A stretch of 64,000 nt of DNA from Durusdinium trenchii (taxonomy: Eukaryota; Sar; Dinophyceae; Suessiales; Symbiodiniaceae). Below are positions 53,189 through 64,000 of this stretch, piece by piece (position 1 is the first letter of the stretch; the number at the start of each line of letters is the position of its first letter). The position numbers were made by a program, and so were the translations under genes. A model generated the notes under the pieces. The model worked only from the letters and a program-made list of their open reading frames with translations. It did not search any database and was not told where the DNA came from. The DNA lies in contig CAXAMN010003891.1 in assembly GCA_963970005.1 (NCBI GenBank), positions 1,581,606 through 1,645,605 on the forward strand. Reading direction: 5' to 3'.

Positions 53189-55118
53189 TACTAGGGATTA
53201 ACGGACACCCCAACCCATAATATATATATATATATAGGTTTTGTGATGTGCTCATTGGCCCTGCCGCAAAGGAACCTCTTACAAGGAGGGGCCGAGTGGG
53301 TCTTCTGGATGGACGCAGATTCACTGCGCCTTGGCTCGCACGCCGACATCATTTAAGTTTATTGGATACAAACCAGGCGGACACTCTATGCATGACATCT
53401 ACCTCATTGACAGAGGTGTTTTGAGGGTCTGACATATACCCCATTCATGGGAGTGTTTGCGTAAAGCTTTGTTCACGTAGTTTCCACTTTCCATGCAAAT
53501 TCCGTGTCCAATTCATTTCTCGTTGAGCCACACGAAAAGGACAAAGCGAGACCTTCCGTCCCATGCAGTCACCAGGTGGGCCATACAACTTTGGTCATCA
53601 TGCCCAAGAAGTTTCATGTGCATCATGCCCAGGTTCATCTCTGATGGAGCTGACCTTCAATGGGCCTGCGATTTGCAGAAGGACTTTGTGTTTGCCGGAG
53701 ATTTGCGCCTTGGGCTGGTGGAACTGGGGCCAACCAAAGTGGTCACATCCCCACTAAAGTCACCAGAACCATCTAGAACCCAAGCTTGGAATAATTACTA
53801 GCTGATGTTCTGGTGGACGACCTCGTAGACATTTCACCAAGTGATGTGAAGCATCAGCTGTGGGGAAAGCGGCCAGACAGAGGAGACTTTCCTTGCTCAG
53901 AACTGTTTTCAGACATAGAAAGATATCAACCTTTACGTCGGGATGACTGAACCTCCTGACTACTACCCCCCCCACAGACTAACATGGACCCTGAGAATGT
54001 ACCCATGGTTTCAACCATGTTCTGAAGACCGACCCAGTGGTTTTGGAGTTCCATGTGGTCCCCGGCTAAAAAAGAGAGAGGGTACTTCAACAAAAACCAC
54101 CCCGTTGCATCCCGCCATCAACCCACTGACTACCTTTATAGGGATGATTGAAACCCACTGACTATACCCTACAGATCCAAGTCTGGTGCTTGGGTTTAGG
54201 GTGCCAGAGGGATCCTAACCAACATCGAAGGATCTGGTTGGAGCCCTAAGAAATCCAAACTCAACCACCAAATACTTTGTTTCGGTGTAGCCCTAAGGAT
54301 CATACGAGTTTTCAGTGTCTTTTTGTTGAAACCGTTGAACGCCGCTGCGGCAGCAAGGCTGCAAGGCTCAGACCGGGACTGACTGCTCGGACCTTCGACA
54401 GGTGCAGCATGCCTTTGCCTTTTTTTCTGTTGGCCGTTTCATGGACAAAAATACACAAGAATTGGGGAGGACCCCTATCACAGAAGCTGTAATATGCCTG
54501 TATTACCTATACAGTATATGGTGGCATGTGCTAGCAGATTCTAGAATGTGATGGTAGCGCCTACCTTCAGAGACCCTCCAAGCTACAGCACTGCCGTCTT
54601 TCCCCCCAGGAACGTGGTGTTCAATGCTGGCCACTTCTTAGCGAGTGGCTCGGCTGGGAGCGGATGGCGGATGGTGGAGAATACATGAGACGAGATTTGT
54701 AGGGTGTATTGGAGGGTGAAGGATGGTGAAGGTGGCGGATGGTAGTGAAGGTGTATTGGAGGGTGTAGATCAAGTTAGCAAGTGTTCGATGGAGAGCGTG
54801 CCGTATACAATTCGTACACAATTGTTTTTTCTTCCAAGCCAACCAAAGTGCCAACCAACTACGGACGATGGACCACCAACATACCTGAAACTCCAATGAT
54901 CCATCAAGCAAGACGGGGGGCTTAAAGAGACCTCGGTCACTTAGGTTTTGGGTGGTCGAAACGTTAGGTTCCCATGTCCCAGGGTTGAGGTCTTGGAGGG
55001 AGCGGCTGGAGCGACTTCGGTCTCAAAAGCCCTGGCGCACAGGGGGAGCGGCTGATGGAGCCAGTTCACCGCTGGCGAGTAGAGGAAGTCATTCTTCCAA
55101 GTCAATGGGGGGAAGGGT

Positions 55119-55152
55119 GAGAGTGAGTGTGAGTGAGAGTGAGAGTGAGTGT
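55119..55152. repeat. (GAGAGT)n/(GAGTGT)n simple repeat
   Basis: Alternating GAGAGT and GAGTGT hexamers span 34 bp. Confidence 0.85.
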
Positions 55153-55689
55153 GGCCACGGCGTTTGGCTGTTTGGTTGAATTCCCTCACGAATTGGGTGG
55201 GCATCGCGGCCCTCCCCAGCTCACTAGGGTGGTGTAGTCTTTTATGTTGGCTGGAGGAACTCAAGATGACGGCGACTATATAACCCCAAAGCAGATGGCA
55301 ACCCCCCCACATGTCGAACCTCAGCAGTTGTCAAGGAGAACCAGAGGAAGCCACACATTCATGCATGCGGCCCCAACACGGCGTTCCCCCGCAAAGAATT
55401 TCTGTTTGTCCCAGACACTCTAGGCATTTGGATGAGACCCTTGAAATCAATGACCCCGCTGTAGGTAATTACTTGTCTTTTGTCATGGGTTTCCTTCAGA
55501 AGCCTCCAAGACGTGCACCACGGTTTGAGCTCCCAAGGGCGGGGTGCTTGGGCAGAAGCCTTTCTGAGTGATGCGTTCCAAATCCATCCTTGGCCGGACT
55601 GGGACACTTGGACTGCACTGTGCGGTATACATGAAGAGGTCCGGATGGTCAGGTCGTACAGTAACTATAGGCAGTTCCAGTCCGGAGTG

Positions 55690-55920
55690 TGAACGGGCAT
55701 GTCTTGGTGGACCCCACGCGCACAAAGCGTTCGTGGCCCTCCTTCTGCGCTCGTCCCCAGCTGGACGGCTGGCCACCCGCGCAACCTCGATCCCCAAGGA
55801 AGACAATGGGGCGATGATGATCCTCCTGGGCGGTGGCGCCTCGTCTTCGCTCGGTCGATCCGCCCACGCCGCGGCCGACCCGTACCGACACCGACGCGCC
55901 CTTTTTGACGGCGCTGGCGG
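55690..55920 (+). CDS. Candidate exon, Ala/Gly-rich, unknown
   Basis: A GC-rich island whose plus frame reads HAHKAFVALLLRSSPAGRLA, SIPKEDNGAMMILLGGGASS and AAADPYRHRRALFDGAGG. The composition looks protein-like. The minus strand is also open over the same interval, so strand is not settled. No family recognised. Confidence 0.18.
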
Positions 55921-56286
55921 GACCAAACGAAGTGTTCGTGGATCAGCTACAGGTCACCAGGTCCAGGTCATCTGTTTTAGGTTTGGGCACAGCTCCAGAT
56001 GCAGATGCCTGAGTCAGACACCGGGTGAACAGGTGAACCGGCGAAACGGCTTGGGCCAACGAAGCCTGCAGGTCGCTGAGTCAGTCGATCGGCACAGTCG
56101 GCCGGGATCAACGTCTCGACTCTCTAAGAGCTGATGAATCATCCCCAAAAAGGGGAGTCCATTGGAGTCCATTGATAGGACGCATTTATAGAATCTAAGA
56201 TCAAAGTTGGGTAGGATCTTGGGTTCATAGGATTGCGGAAAAGAGTCCAAGTGTTGTTTGGTTCGTGGATTTGCGGTTGAACTATA

Positions 56287-56378
56287 CCCAGACACTCCAT
56301 GGGACTGCCATGCCTATATTGGGGTGGTTTGGGGGGTCAATGGGGCGGCATATATGGCAGTCCCATGGAGTGTTTGGG
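56287..56378. repeat. MITE-like element, CACTCCATG family
   Basis: CCCAGACACTCCATGGGACT pairs with AGTCCCATGGAGTGTTTGGG. The centre GGTTTGGGGGGTCAATG matches that of 40254-40344. The unit is 92 bp. Confidence 0.76.
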
Positions 56379-56838
56379 ATATATTTATTCAATTTGTTGG
56401 TTGAGTTGACAAGTCGCAATCCCAGCAGTATTTGCTCCTAGAGCCACGGTGACTTGCTTGCAGTGCGTCTTGCTGTCTTCCAGGTGCTTCGCCTTCGGCT
56501 AAAGACTGTAATTAATTTGTAAACAACCAACAGAGGTTGAATGACCCGAACTAGACTAGCCCCAGTTGGGTACCCCATGGAAAACCGGTTCCTATGGTCC
56601 CGGTCACGTTCCACCGCTCTGGGAATGCTGGTGAATTCCAGGTGAGTAACCACCGCCCAAGGAAAGCCAACACCACTGCCAACACCGCGGAGAACCGAAG
56701 GGCGATCGTGGCACCGCGGGATCGAGGACGAAAACGAAGAACAAAAGAGACGAACAAAAGTGCCGGTCAACCTGCCAGGATGGGCTAGGTTTAGTTGCAT
56801 TTATTTTTATTTTTGGTTTGACTCGGTCAATATATAAT

Positions 56839-56857
56839 AATATATATATATATATAT
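56839..56857. repeat. (AT)n microsatellite
   Basis: About nine AT units directly left of the inverted-repeat element at 56866-56950. A second AT run follows at about 56958-56972. Confidence 0.9.
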
Positions 56858-56865
56858 ACATGCAT

Positions 56866-56950
56866 ATACCTAGAACCTGATTCACCCCTGTTTTGGAGCC
56901 AAAACATGGTCTTTTCCTATCAAAACAGGGGTTCAAATGGGGTCTAGGTA
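56866..56950. repeat. Inverted-repeat element with CCCCTGTTTTGG arms, copy 2
   Basis: Arms CACCCCTGTTTTGG and CAAAACAGGGGTTC flank a short centre, with outer ATACCTAGAACC and GGTCTAGGTAT. It is nearly the same as the inner block at 27411-27497. Here it has no outer CACTCCATG ends, so it can exist on its own. Confidence 0.72.
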
Positions 56951-58036
56951 TGTATATGGTATATATATATATACTGTGGACTAAAAGGCACCCCGCCTCA
57001 GTTTCCGAAGCTTGTCCTCGGAATCGGCTAAAACGGAACAAAAACACACGCACACACACACACACACACCGTTCGCGAGGCTCTGCATACGATCCCAGCA
57101 CCTGGCGTGGCAGCTTTGAGCGGATGAAAGTGCCCACCCGAAGCTGGGAGGAATGCCAGGCCGCCATGCGTGGCCCAGCCAAATCGATCCGCTTGATTCC
57201 GCTTGATCAGCGGATGGATGTGGATGGGGGGTCTGAGCAGCTGCTTCACCAAAGGGGTGGGTGGTTTTGTTGAAGCACTTCTATCTTATTTTGGGCACAG
57301 GACCACTTGGAACCCCAAAACCACGAGGTTGGTATTCGGAACATGGCGAAACCATGTGCGGGGGGCTGGGGCCAAGAGCGGCTTGAGGCTTGAAAACATT
57401 GGAACACTTCGGAGTGTTTACCCTGGAGCTGGGGCGTCTGAGAATTAAGAGAACATGGTAAGACCTAACAGGAACGTCACCAGAGTGCTCACTTGTATAT
57501 AGCAAAAATGGCTGGCTTTGGCGTTGAGGACATGTTCGGAAAGGATAAGGATGCAACTATTCGGGGGAGCTGGTCTGCCCAATGCCCCCTTAGTATGGAA
57601 CACCGACCTCCAGACACTTGTATGAGAAAGGCCTAAGGCAGTATAGATACAAAAGCTAGAAAACATATTATATATGAGAGTAATATATTGAATATGTGAG
57701 TAATATATTGCTCTATTATGTTCTATTTATTTATTTATTTGTGCCGTTACATTGATTCAACAACTCCTCTAGGTAGTTAGGTAGTCAGTCGCCCATCCGG
57801 ATGTGAGTCAATGTCAGTCCCAAATACGGCGCCGTGCAGATGGCCATTCCGTACGCTTTGGCCGCCCGCCCTCGTCCCCAGTGAGGCGATCTGCCGCCCG
57901 CGGTCGCGGAGCATGTGGCGGTGGTGCCGCAGCATTGGCTCAATGCCTACGAGTGGCCCAAAGGACCTGGAAGCCTAGGCTTCCCATCCCCACAAACACA
58001 TAAGAACCCTCAAGACTGGAAATACCTGTCCTAGGT

Positions 58037-58131
58037 CCTAGGGATCCAAGTACCTCCTCAGTCCTCAGAAGGTATTTGAACCCTCCAAACCCAGCCCAGT
58101 CCCACCTTCTCAGAAGGTATAAATCCCTAGG
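58037..58131. repeat. MITE-like element, CCCTAGGG family
   Basis: The left end CCTAGGGATCCAAGTACC and the right end GGTATAAATCCCTAGG pair with mismatches. Inner CTCAGAAGGTATTTG and CACCTTCTCAGAAGG are present. The unit is 95 bp. Confidence 0.66.
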
Positions 58132-58627
58132 TCTGGGTTATCCTGGGTTCCTGTAAGCCAAGGTGGCCCAAGTATTTGCACCACCGACGGTTCACCAGAT
58201 CTGTTTACCCGGAGAGCTTGAAGCCAACTCCGCATGAACATGCCAACATGGAGGAAAAACTGGCCCTGATCAGATGTGAATCCCCATGTGACTGATCATA
58301 AACTTGTGTTTTTATGGATTCCACTCCTACACCCTGGAAAATTTACATGGAACCTAAAAACCACTGGGTTGAACTGGGTTGTGAAGGAAAATAGTCTTCT
58401 AGAGTTCCATTTTCAGGTTCCATGTTAATCTTCCCGGGTGTATCAGGGGTGATGTGTTGGACATGGTGATTGTCAGTGCCAGGGTCCCCTCGTACCGAAT
58501 TGGCATCCCTATTGGCAGTCCCAAAAAGGGCTTCCTCAGTGGCTTTTTCGCTTTCATGTTCTGAAGTCCATCCACTAGTAGGTGGCCCCCACCAACTTCT
58601 CTTGCGCCTGAGGAGATTTGCCCTAAA

Positions 58628-58720
58628 GGGCTCCTGGCCTACCTCCGTTTCGGTTCGGTGTTTGGCGTGGGTGGCTTTGGGGGGTTGTGCCCACCTTCTG
58701 AGGATATGGGACAGGAGCCC
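58628..58720. repeat. MITE-like element, GGGCTCCTG family
   Basis: GGGCTCCTGGCCTACCTCC at the left; GGATATGGGACAGGAGCCC at the right. The unit is 93 bp, similar to 7102-7208 without the outer CCTATA bases. Confidence 0.7.
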
Positions 58721-60971
58721 GCCGGTTATATATCACCTGCTTCCCATATTGGATTCTTCAGGATGGATCGGGATTCGTCCTCTCATTTGTACCTACCCAG
58801 TCAGTGAATCGCCTCACCCTTTTGAAGAAAAACACATTCGGGGAAGGTTTTTTCCCACTCAAACCAGTTGCAGAGTTCGCTTCACCTCACTGGTGGGGAT
58901 TCAAACAGTTCAGCCTCAAGAATCCTAAGAGAGGTAGCCAGTGACCGGGACCATAGGACCCGTCACCTGGGGTACCGAACTGGGTCCTTCAACCTCTGGA
59001 TCGTCCAGAGTTCGTCCCCCCTGAACTGAAGAAGTCCCACGAAACCCACCAAATCCCGACCCGTTGAACCCACCAATCCCGTGCTCACCACTGCCAGGAG
59101 GAGGCAGTGCGGCACTGATCCGGGGCGATCCCATTCTGCACTTCGCGGGGTGCGCGGCAGACGCCTGGTGATGCACCGTCGGTTCGACCGGTTCGGTGGA
59201 GACCCATGGTTCGACCGGTTCGGTGGGTGTGGTGTGGGGAGCTCCAGCGGGACAGGAAGACGTAGGTAGTCTTAGGGTCGATTTAAAGAAGCCATGATGT
59301 CTTTTGCACTGGGAGATACTTGGGAACAACCAATTGAGTGTTGAAGTGATTTTCCACGACTTGCGATAATTGTTGGTTGATGAAGAGAGGGTTTCCAAAT
59401 CAGCACTGGATGGATCAGCGAGACCTGTCCATGTTCACCATTGGGCCCTTCAAGGAGTCCTGTGATGAGCCGCGCAGCTTTAGGACTTACTGATAGGACA
59501 CCCTTAGTTCCTCCATAACCGTTGAGAAGGCAAGGACATGTCAACAGCCCTGACATTGCCCTGAAGACATCATTAATCATATCCAGCACAAATGTGGGCA
59601 GTAAAGATTATCCTGCTCAAAGTGAGCAGACAGACTCACTCCATCTCGCTCCACAACATTCCACAACCTCCTTGCCGATTTCGGGAAAGTCCTGTTTCTG
59701 TAGACCTCGCTCTTGCATCCTGCCAGAAAGTTGTGCCAAATGGACCGAGATTTGTGTTCATGTTGGGAACTCTTGAAGGAATTCACCATTTGATTTCATT
59801 GCTTACCATCATGTTATGTAATCAACATCAGTTTTAACTTTGTCATTTAACATTGTTTAACCGTTTACAAGATGTTTGCCCTTCTACTTTTTGGAAGATT
59901 TGTTTGTCGCAACATCTCCAGTCGCCCTTCAGGATGCAAAACCAGAGACTTGGACGGCAGTGGTCGCCAGAGTTTGCTTGTCGTTCAGTGGCTTCTCCTG
60001 GGCCTTTATGGTGGGTAAAAGGAGTGGCTATTACTACTTTGGTGATATGTTGGATGAAGAGGCCTGTACTAACCATCACATCATAATAATAATCATCATC
60101 ATTCCACTGTTACTCTTACTGGAATGAGATATGATATACCAAAGCCTAAAACACCGATGCTGTGAGGGTCGTTCTCGTTTGACCATGACCCGACTGCTTA
60201 AGCCAGTGACAGATCATTCGTGGAATGCTGGTGCAATCTATGCTGGTACCCTTCTGAGTCCACTCATGCTGAGGAATCTGCAGTGCTTCAGTCTCCAAAG
60301 CCCAATGGTCGATCTGGAGTGGCGTTTTTTGGTCTAACTCCAGACCATCCATGGGACTGCGTTGTATACATTTTACCCCATGAAACTTCATATTTCTGGC
60401 CCGGATGATGCCACTTGTAGGCAACCAGTCCAGTCACAGATGGTTTGGGAACGACCTTTACGAGAACAGGCCCTCACGCCTCCCCCCCCGACCACAACGT
60501 GCCGGAAGTAGCTCCCGTAGCGCCGGAGGTCTCCCAGCGCCCCCATCCACAGGTGCCCCATCCGGATGCCCGAGATGGGTGGAATCAAAGCAAATCTGGA
60601 TCTTTAGAGGGGTGCTTGAAGTTCCCAGTGCATCCCAGTTACCACTGACTATACTGTATATATATATATATAAGGAACCAGGGGCTTTTCGTTCGGTCGA
60701 ACTGGTTCGTTCGTCGAACCACTGGGACTCCCAGCGACATCGTGGGAACTGCCTGGATGCACTGGGGTTGATATTTACTTGATACCTGTAAGCATCGCTT
60801 GGAAGCTGGGGTGAATGACAACTTCCAGTTCCTCCCTTCTGAAGAGCTCTTTTGTGCCTGCTTGGGAGTGCTTTCCAAGCAGCTTGCTTTTTCATATGGT
60901 TTGTTCTTATTCTTCATCATGATTAAGTTTCCCTGCTACCGGAATGATTTGATTTGGACGTCGCTCTTTAG

Positions 60972-61224
60972 CCGCTTCAATGGGTTTGGGCCCAACAAAA
61001 CATCATCAACGCTGCAAAATACGCCGCTCCTTTCAGCACCGGAGAATCCCAGGACCTGGTGGCCCACTTTGCCGAACGCTTTGGAGATCCCTTTGACCTT
61101 TTGGACCTCCTTTCGCCCGCCACCTGCGCGACGTCCAACCAAAAAGGATGCGACCGCAACGACCCGCGAACGACGAACGCGCGCGAAACGACCGACCCGC
61201 GGAGTGGTTCGGCACTTCGTTTGA
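60972..61224 (+). CDS. Candidate exon, unknown protein
   Basis: An open plus-strand frame beginning after a TAG at 60969 reads WAQQNIINAAKYAAPFSTGE, then SQDLVAHFAERFGDPFDLLD and LLSPATCATSNQK. The first half looks like natural protein with amphipathic helices. The second half is charged and Arg/Thr-rich. The minus strand is also open across the region (60936-61322), so strand is uncertain. No family recognised. Confidence 0.25.
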
Positions 61225-63295
61225 GACATGTCGCAGGGATAGGCCGGAGAGGCAATAGGTCTGGTTCCGTTTGGAACGAGCGCCGGGGGTGGTGGAATGG
61301 TCCCAGAACTAGACCCAGACACTTCGGGCCGACATTAAGGTGGTGTTGTGCGTCAAGTCTAACGATACACGGAGTGTGTTGGGATGCAATCTCCTCGTGG
61401 CATGTCTTGACTGAGATTGTGCAGCAGTGGAGGAAGGTGGCCCAGGTGCATCCTTGGCTTTGGGGGGGCCCACATGCATCCTTCTTGGGGCCCAGGGGCA
61501 TAGGCTTCCCGCTTCCACAAACTTAAGAAAGCACAGGCCTCATCACCATTCCCTGATCGTGTGACTCCCTAGCATCTCCAGTTTGACTTGACATTGCCAG
61601 CTGATGCACATGGACGCCTCAATCAACCAAAACCTTTGAGTGCTTGGATTTTGATGCAGATCGGCTGATAATGTTGGAGATGGTGGGATTTATATGGATG
61701 TATATGGTGTTCCATGTTTTATTGATAAATCATGATAAACCTTTGAATCCCGGTCCTTGGCCTGGCAAAACGCGATCTCGGTTGAATTTGGGTCGAAGAA
61801 CCCTATTTCTCTCCAAAAACTACCGTTGGTTGACAACAGAAAAGCTCAGAAGCCTGCCTGGAAGCTCAAGCAATCAGAAACAAATCCTTGGAGTGAGCTT
61901 TCGTGTTCTTTCTTCACTTGTTCATCCACAAGAAGAAACAGAATCACTGGCACCACCCAGTTCACCACCAGGCTCACTACAACGGCTTGGCCTTCTTAGC
62001 TTGCCAAGGTGGACGTCCTTGGACGCTTCCACACCAACCTGAGTCGCGTGACTCTCCGCGGGGACGGCGCGCAGGCGCGCATGGAGCATGCGCCCCGGAG
62101 ACGAGGAGACGAGAGACGGCCAATGAACAAATACAAACACCAAAATAGTCACAGTACGGTGAAGACCTAGCCGACCTAGCTTCGCTGAACTCGCCGATGG
62201 AGAGAGAGGTGAAGACCTATTGCCCCCATGAAAGTAAAAGAGGAAGTTCCTTTTAGATCACCTAAAGGCCATTGGTGACGTGGTCTTGGTCACCAAAAGG
62301 CCGCAAGGTTCTTAGATAGTCTTGGGACCCCAGGTTTTACAGAGAAAAAGAGGGAGAGAGAATGCTTGAGTAGAGTGTTCTGTTCTCATTGAGCACCGAC
62401 AAAACGCTCGCAACGGGCGCGAGGTCCGGTGGGATTCAGCTGATTCAGGTCCCGGTGAAGACGGAGGGGACACACTTCATAGATCCAATGACCTACACGC
62501 GTTCGTAGGCAAATCACTGCAAACATGTTGATCAAATTTCATGTTGGCCCACAATCAGTTGCTTGTACCCAAACTTTTTCCATCACAATCCATCACATGT
62601 GGGGATCCTTCACTATACTAGCACGTCCAAACACATGCCGGTGAACAACCACTATATAATAAACAGTGGTCTATGGCTCCAGTCGTACCTCCTCAGGTTC
62701 GGTCTGTGCACCCGCTCCGCGGGCACCCACCCCCTGTCGAACCCACCGACGACCTGAGCTCCGTCCACCGCACCGCACACGTTTCGCACCGCACACCGTT
62801 GGGGGCTCGAAGTGGATTGCAGAGTTCTGCGGAGAAGTTCTGCCGCCAGTGTTTCGCATGAACTGCCACGGAATGGTGTATCAGGCCTGGCTGGGGCGGA
62901 GTTGGGTTGGAGGTTTCACTAAAGGCTCACGTCCGAGATCCTGATGAAGAGAGAGAGAGAGAGGAGTTTTGTATAGTTTTGTTAGGAAGCTGCTGAGTCT
63001 ATGGTTCTCCAGTGAGAAACATGAATTTCCTCCATGTCCTCCTTGCAGTTTGCGGAGTCGATCGACATGCCATTGACCTCCTGGTGTCTACCTGATACTG
63101 CGGAGTGATATGTCCAGATCCGACCAAGGAAACGTAGATAAAACTGCAACGCCTTCTTGGGGGGATTGCTTTCCAGCTTCAAAACGATTTGCGGTCGCTT
63201 AGTGGTGCGCTTTCTCTTTCGTTTCTCTTGTTCTCCTTTTTCACTACCAGAGGGTTGATGGACAGAGGAGAGAAGATCCCAACGTGTCACAAATA

Positions 63296-63397
63296 CCTGG
63301 TTTTGCGGATCAGGTGATGCCTTTTTTTCTAGGTACATCAGATCATCATCCCCTTCTAGAAAACATGTTTTCCGGTGCCTTAAGCAAATCCAAGAGG
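63296..63397. repeat. Dispersed repeat, copy 2 of 2
   Basis: CCTGGTTTTGCGGATCAGGT is exactly as at 42392. After a diverged middle, CCGGTGCCTTAAGCAAATCC matches the end of copy 1 with a few changes. Confidence 0.55.
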
Positions 63398-63730
63398 AAC
63401 AGCCCCCCTGGCTTGGTCCCGGTTGCCAGACTTGACTCACGTCCTGAAGCGTGCCATTTATGAGCGCTGGTGTTTGGAGTGGCTACAGTGGTGTTCTCCA
63501 ACAGAGGTTAAGTGACCTTATAGGACCTGGTCACCAGGGGTACCTATATAGGATAGTCTAAGTCTAGTTCGGGTTCTTCAACCTTTGCTGGTTGACCCAA
63601 ACATCATTTCTTCGAGCAGCTTCTCATTGCCCTTCATCTAGTAGAGTGCCTATATACCAAGACATGGGTGTATCAAAGACTCCTGGAAGAAGGAAAATAG
63701 ACCCAGACCCATTGGGCCAGAGGGTCTCCC

Positions 63731-63888
63731 TCTTCAAATGCACCAGTCGCTGGGTCATGTTCCGCTGGCGAGCGCTCGCCCCGTCCACCCTGCTTTCTTT
63801 AGAGGTGCCCGTGCTGGTGCCATGGATGCCAATGGAAGCTACCGAGTCCAGCAGTCAAAGCCCCAGCCTTGAAGAGGAGGCCGTCTGA
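63731..63888 (+). CDS. Candidate terminal exon, unknown protein
   Basis: After TTGGGCCAGAGG the frame reads SLFKCTSRWVMFRWRALAPS, then SLEVPVLVPWMPMEATESSS, ending QSPSLEEEAV with TGA. The acidic Ser-rich end is typical of a disordered C-terminus. No family is recognised and no other exon is confirmed. Confidence 0.22.
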
Positions 63889-64000
63889 CCTGCCGGGGAG
63901 ATTCCGGGCCCTCTCCGGCCGACCAAGGGCCGTTCAGCGGCCATTAGGGCTGACATGGGCCTCCAAAGGAATCGGCACCACCAGGACCTCCATGCCGCTG

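Larger units (their letters stand above)
53189..60971. other. Non-coding tract with repeats
   Basis: No supported gene. Elements lie at 56287-56378, 56866-56950, 58037-58131 and 58628-58720, with a GC-rich island at 55690-55920. Local repeats of GGTGTATTGGAGGGTG occur at 54695-54770, and a GAGAGT/GAGTGT run at 55119-55152. Confidence 0.4.
61225..64000. other. Non-coding tract to the window end
   Basis: Contains the second copy of a dispersed repeat (63296-63397), a GA run near 62945 and the possible terminal exon at 63731-63888. CAACAGAGGTTAAGTGACC at about 63498 has relatives at 26036 and 56528 (CAACAGAGGTT), a further unclassified dispersed repeat. Confidence 0.4.

Overview
This window looks like nuclear DNA of a dinoflagellate, most plausibly a Symbiodiniaceae-type alga. 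Three things support this. A near-exact copy (one mismatch) of the 22-nt dinoflagellate spliced leader sits at 43953-43974, just upstream of a short open frame. Small inverted-repeat elements are scattered everywhere. The only long gene is a Ty1/copia retrotransposon whose polyprotein has the extended layout I associate with dinoflagellate elements. No bacterial operon structure, rRNA or tRNA was found. A run of 10 N at 15572-15581 marks an assembly gap inside a satellite.

The best-supported object is a complete copia element at 31613-39663. It has two 226-bp LTRs that I read as identical, a 5-bp target-site duplication (TTTAA), a primer-binding site of initiator tRNA-Met type, and one uninterrupted 2503-codon gag-pol frame. 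The frame runs gag, CCHC knuckle, protease, a methyltransferase-like module, integrase, RT and RNase H. It ends in an unusual tail with hydrophobic segments, a coiled coil and a Cys/His motif. The element appears young and possibly active.

A decayed non-LTR retrotransposon lies at 48331-50540. It keeps a post-RT region, an RT-type zinc finger and an RNase H domain, broken by frameshifts and a stop. At 43953-44577 a spliced-leader relict, an 87-codon frame and a tandem array of intron-like units form a probable retroposed gene.

Satellites cluster at 12.03-12.38 kb (70-bp unit), 14.50-16.16 kb (10-, 52- and 13-bp units) and 45.77-47.22 kb (10/20-bp, about 60-bp and about 23-bp units). Short palindromic elements of 60-185 bp (MITE-like) fall into at least five families, recognised by their ends: CCCTAGGG, GGGCTCCTG, CACTCCATG, GGGTCCAGG, and an inner family with CCCCTGTTTTGG.

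Elsewhere the sequence is non-coding or too intron-rich to resolve by eye. A few GC-rich exon-like islands (3696-3820, 8144-8300, 43735-43884, 52305-52457, 55690-55920, 60972-61224, 63731-63888) are listed with low confidence. Only the one at 52305-52457 suggests a family (GT34-like glycosyltransferase).
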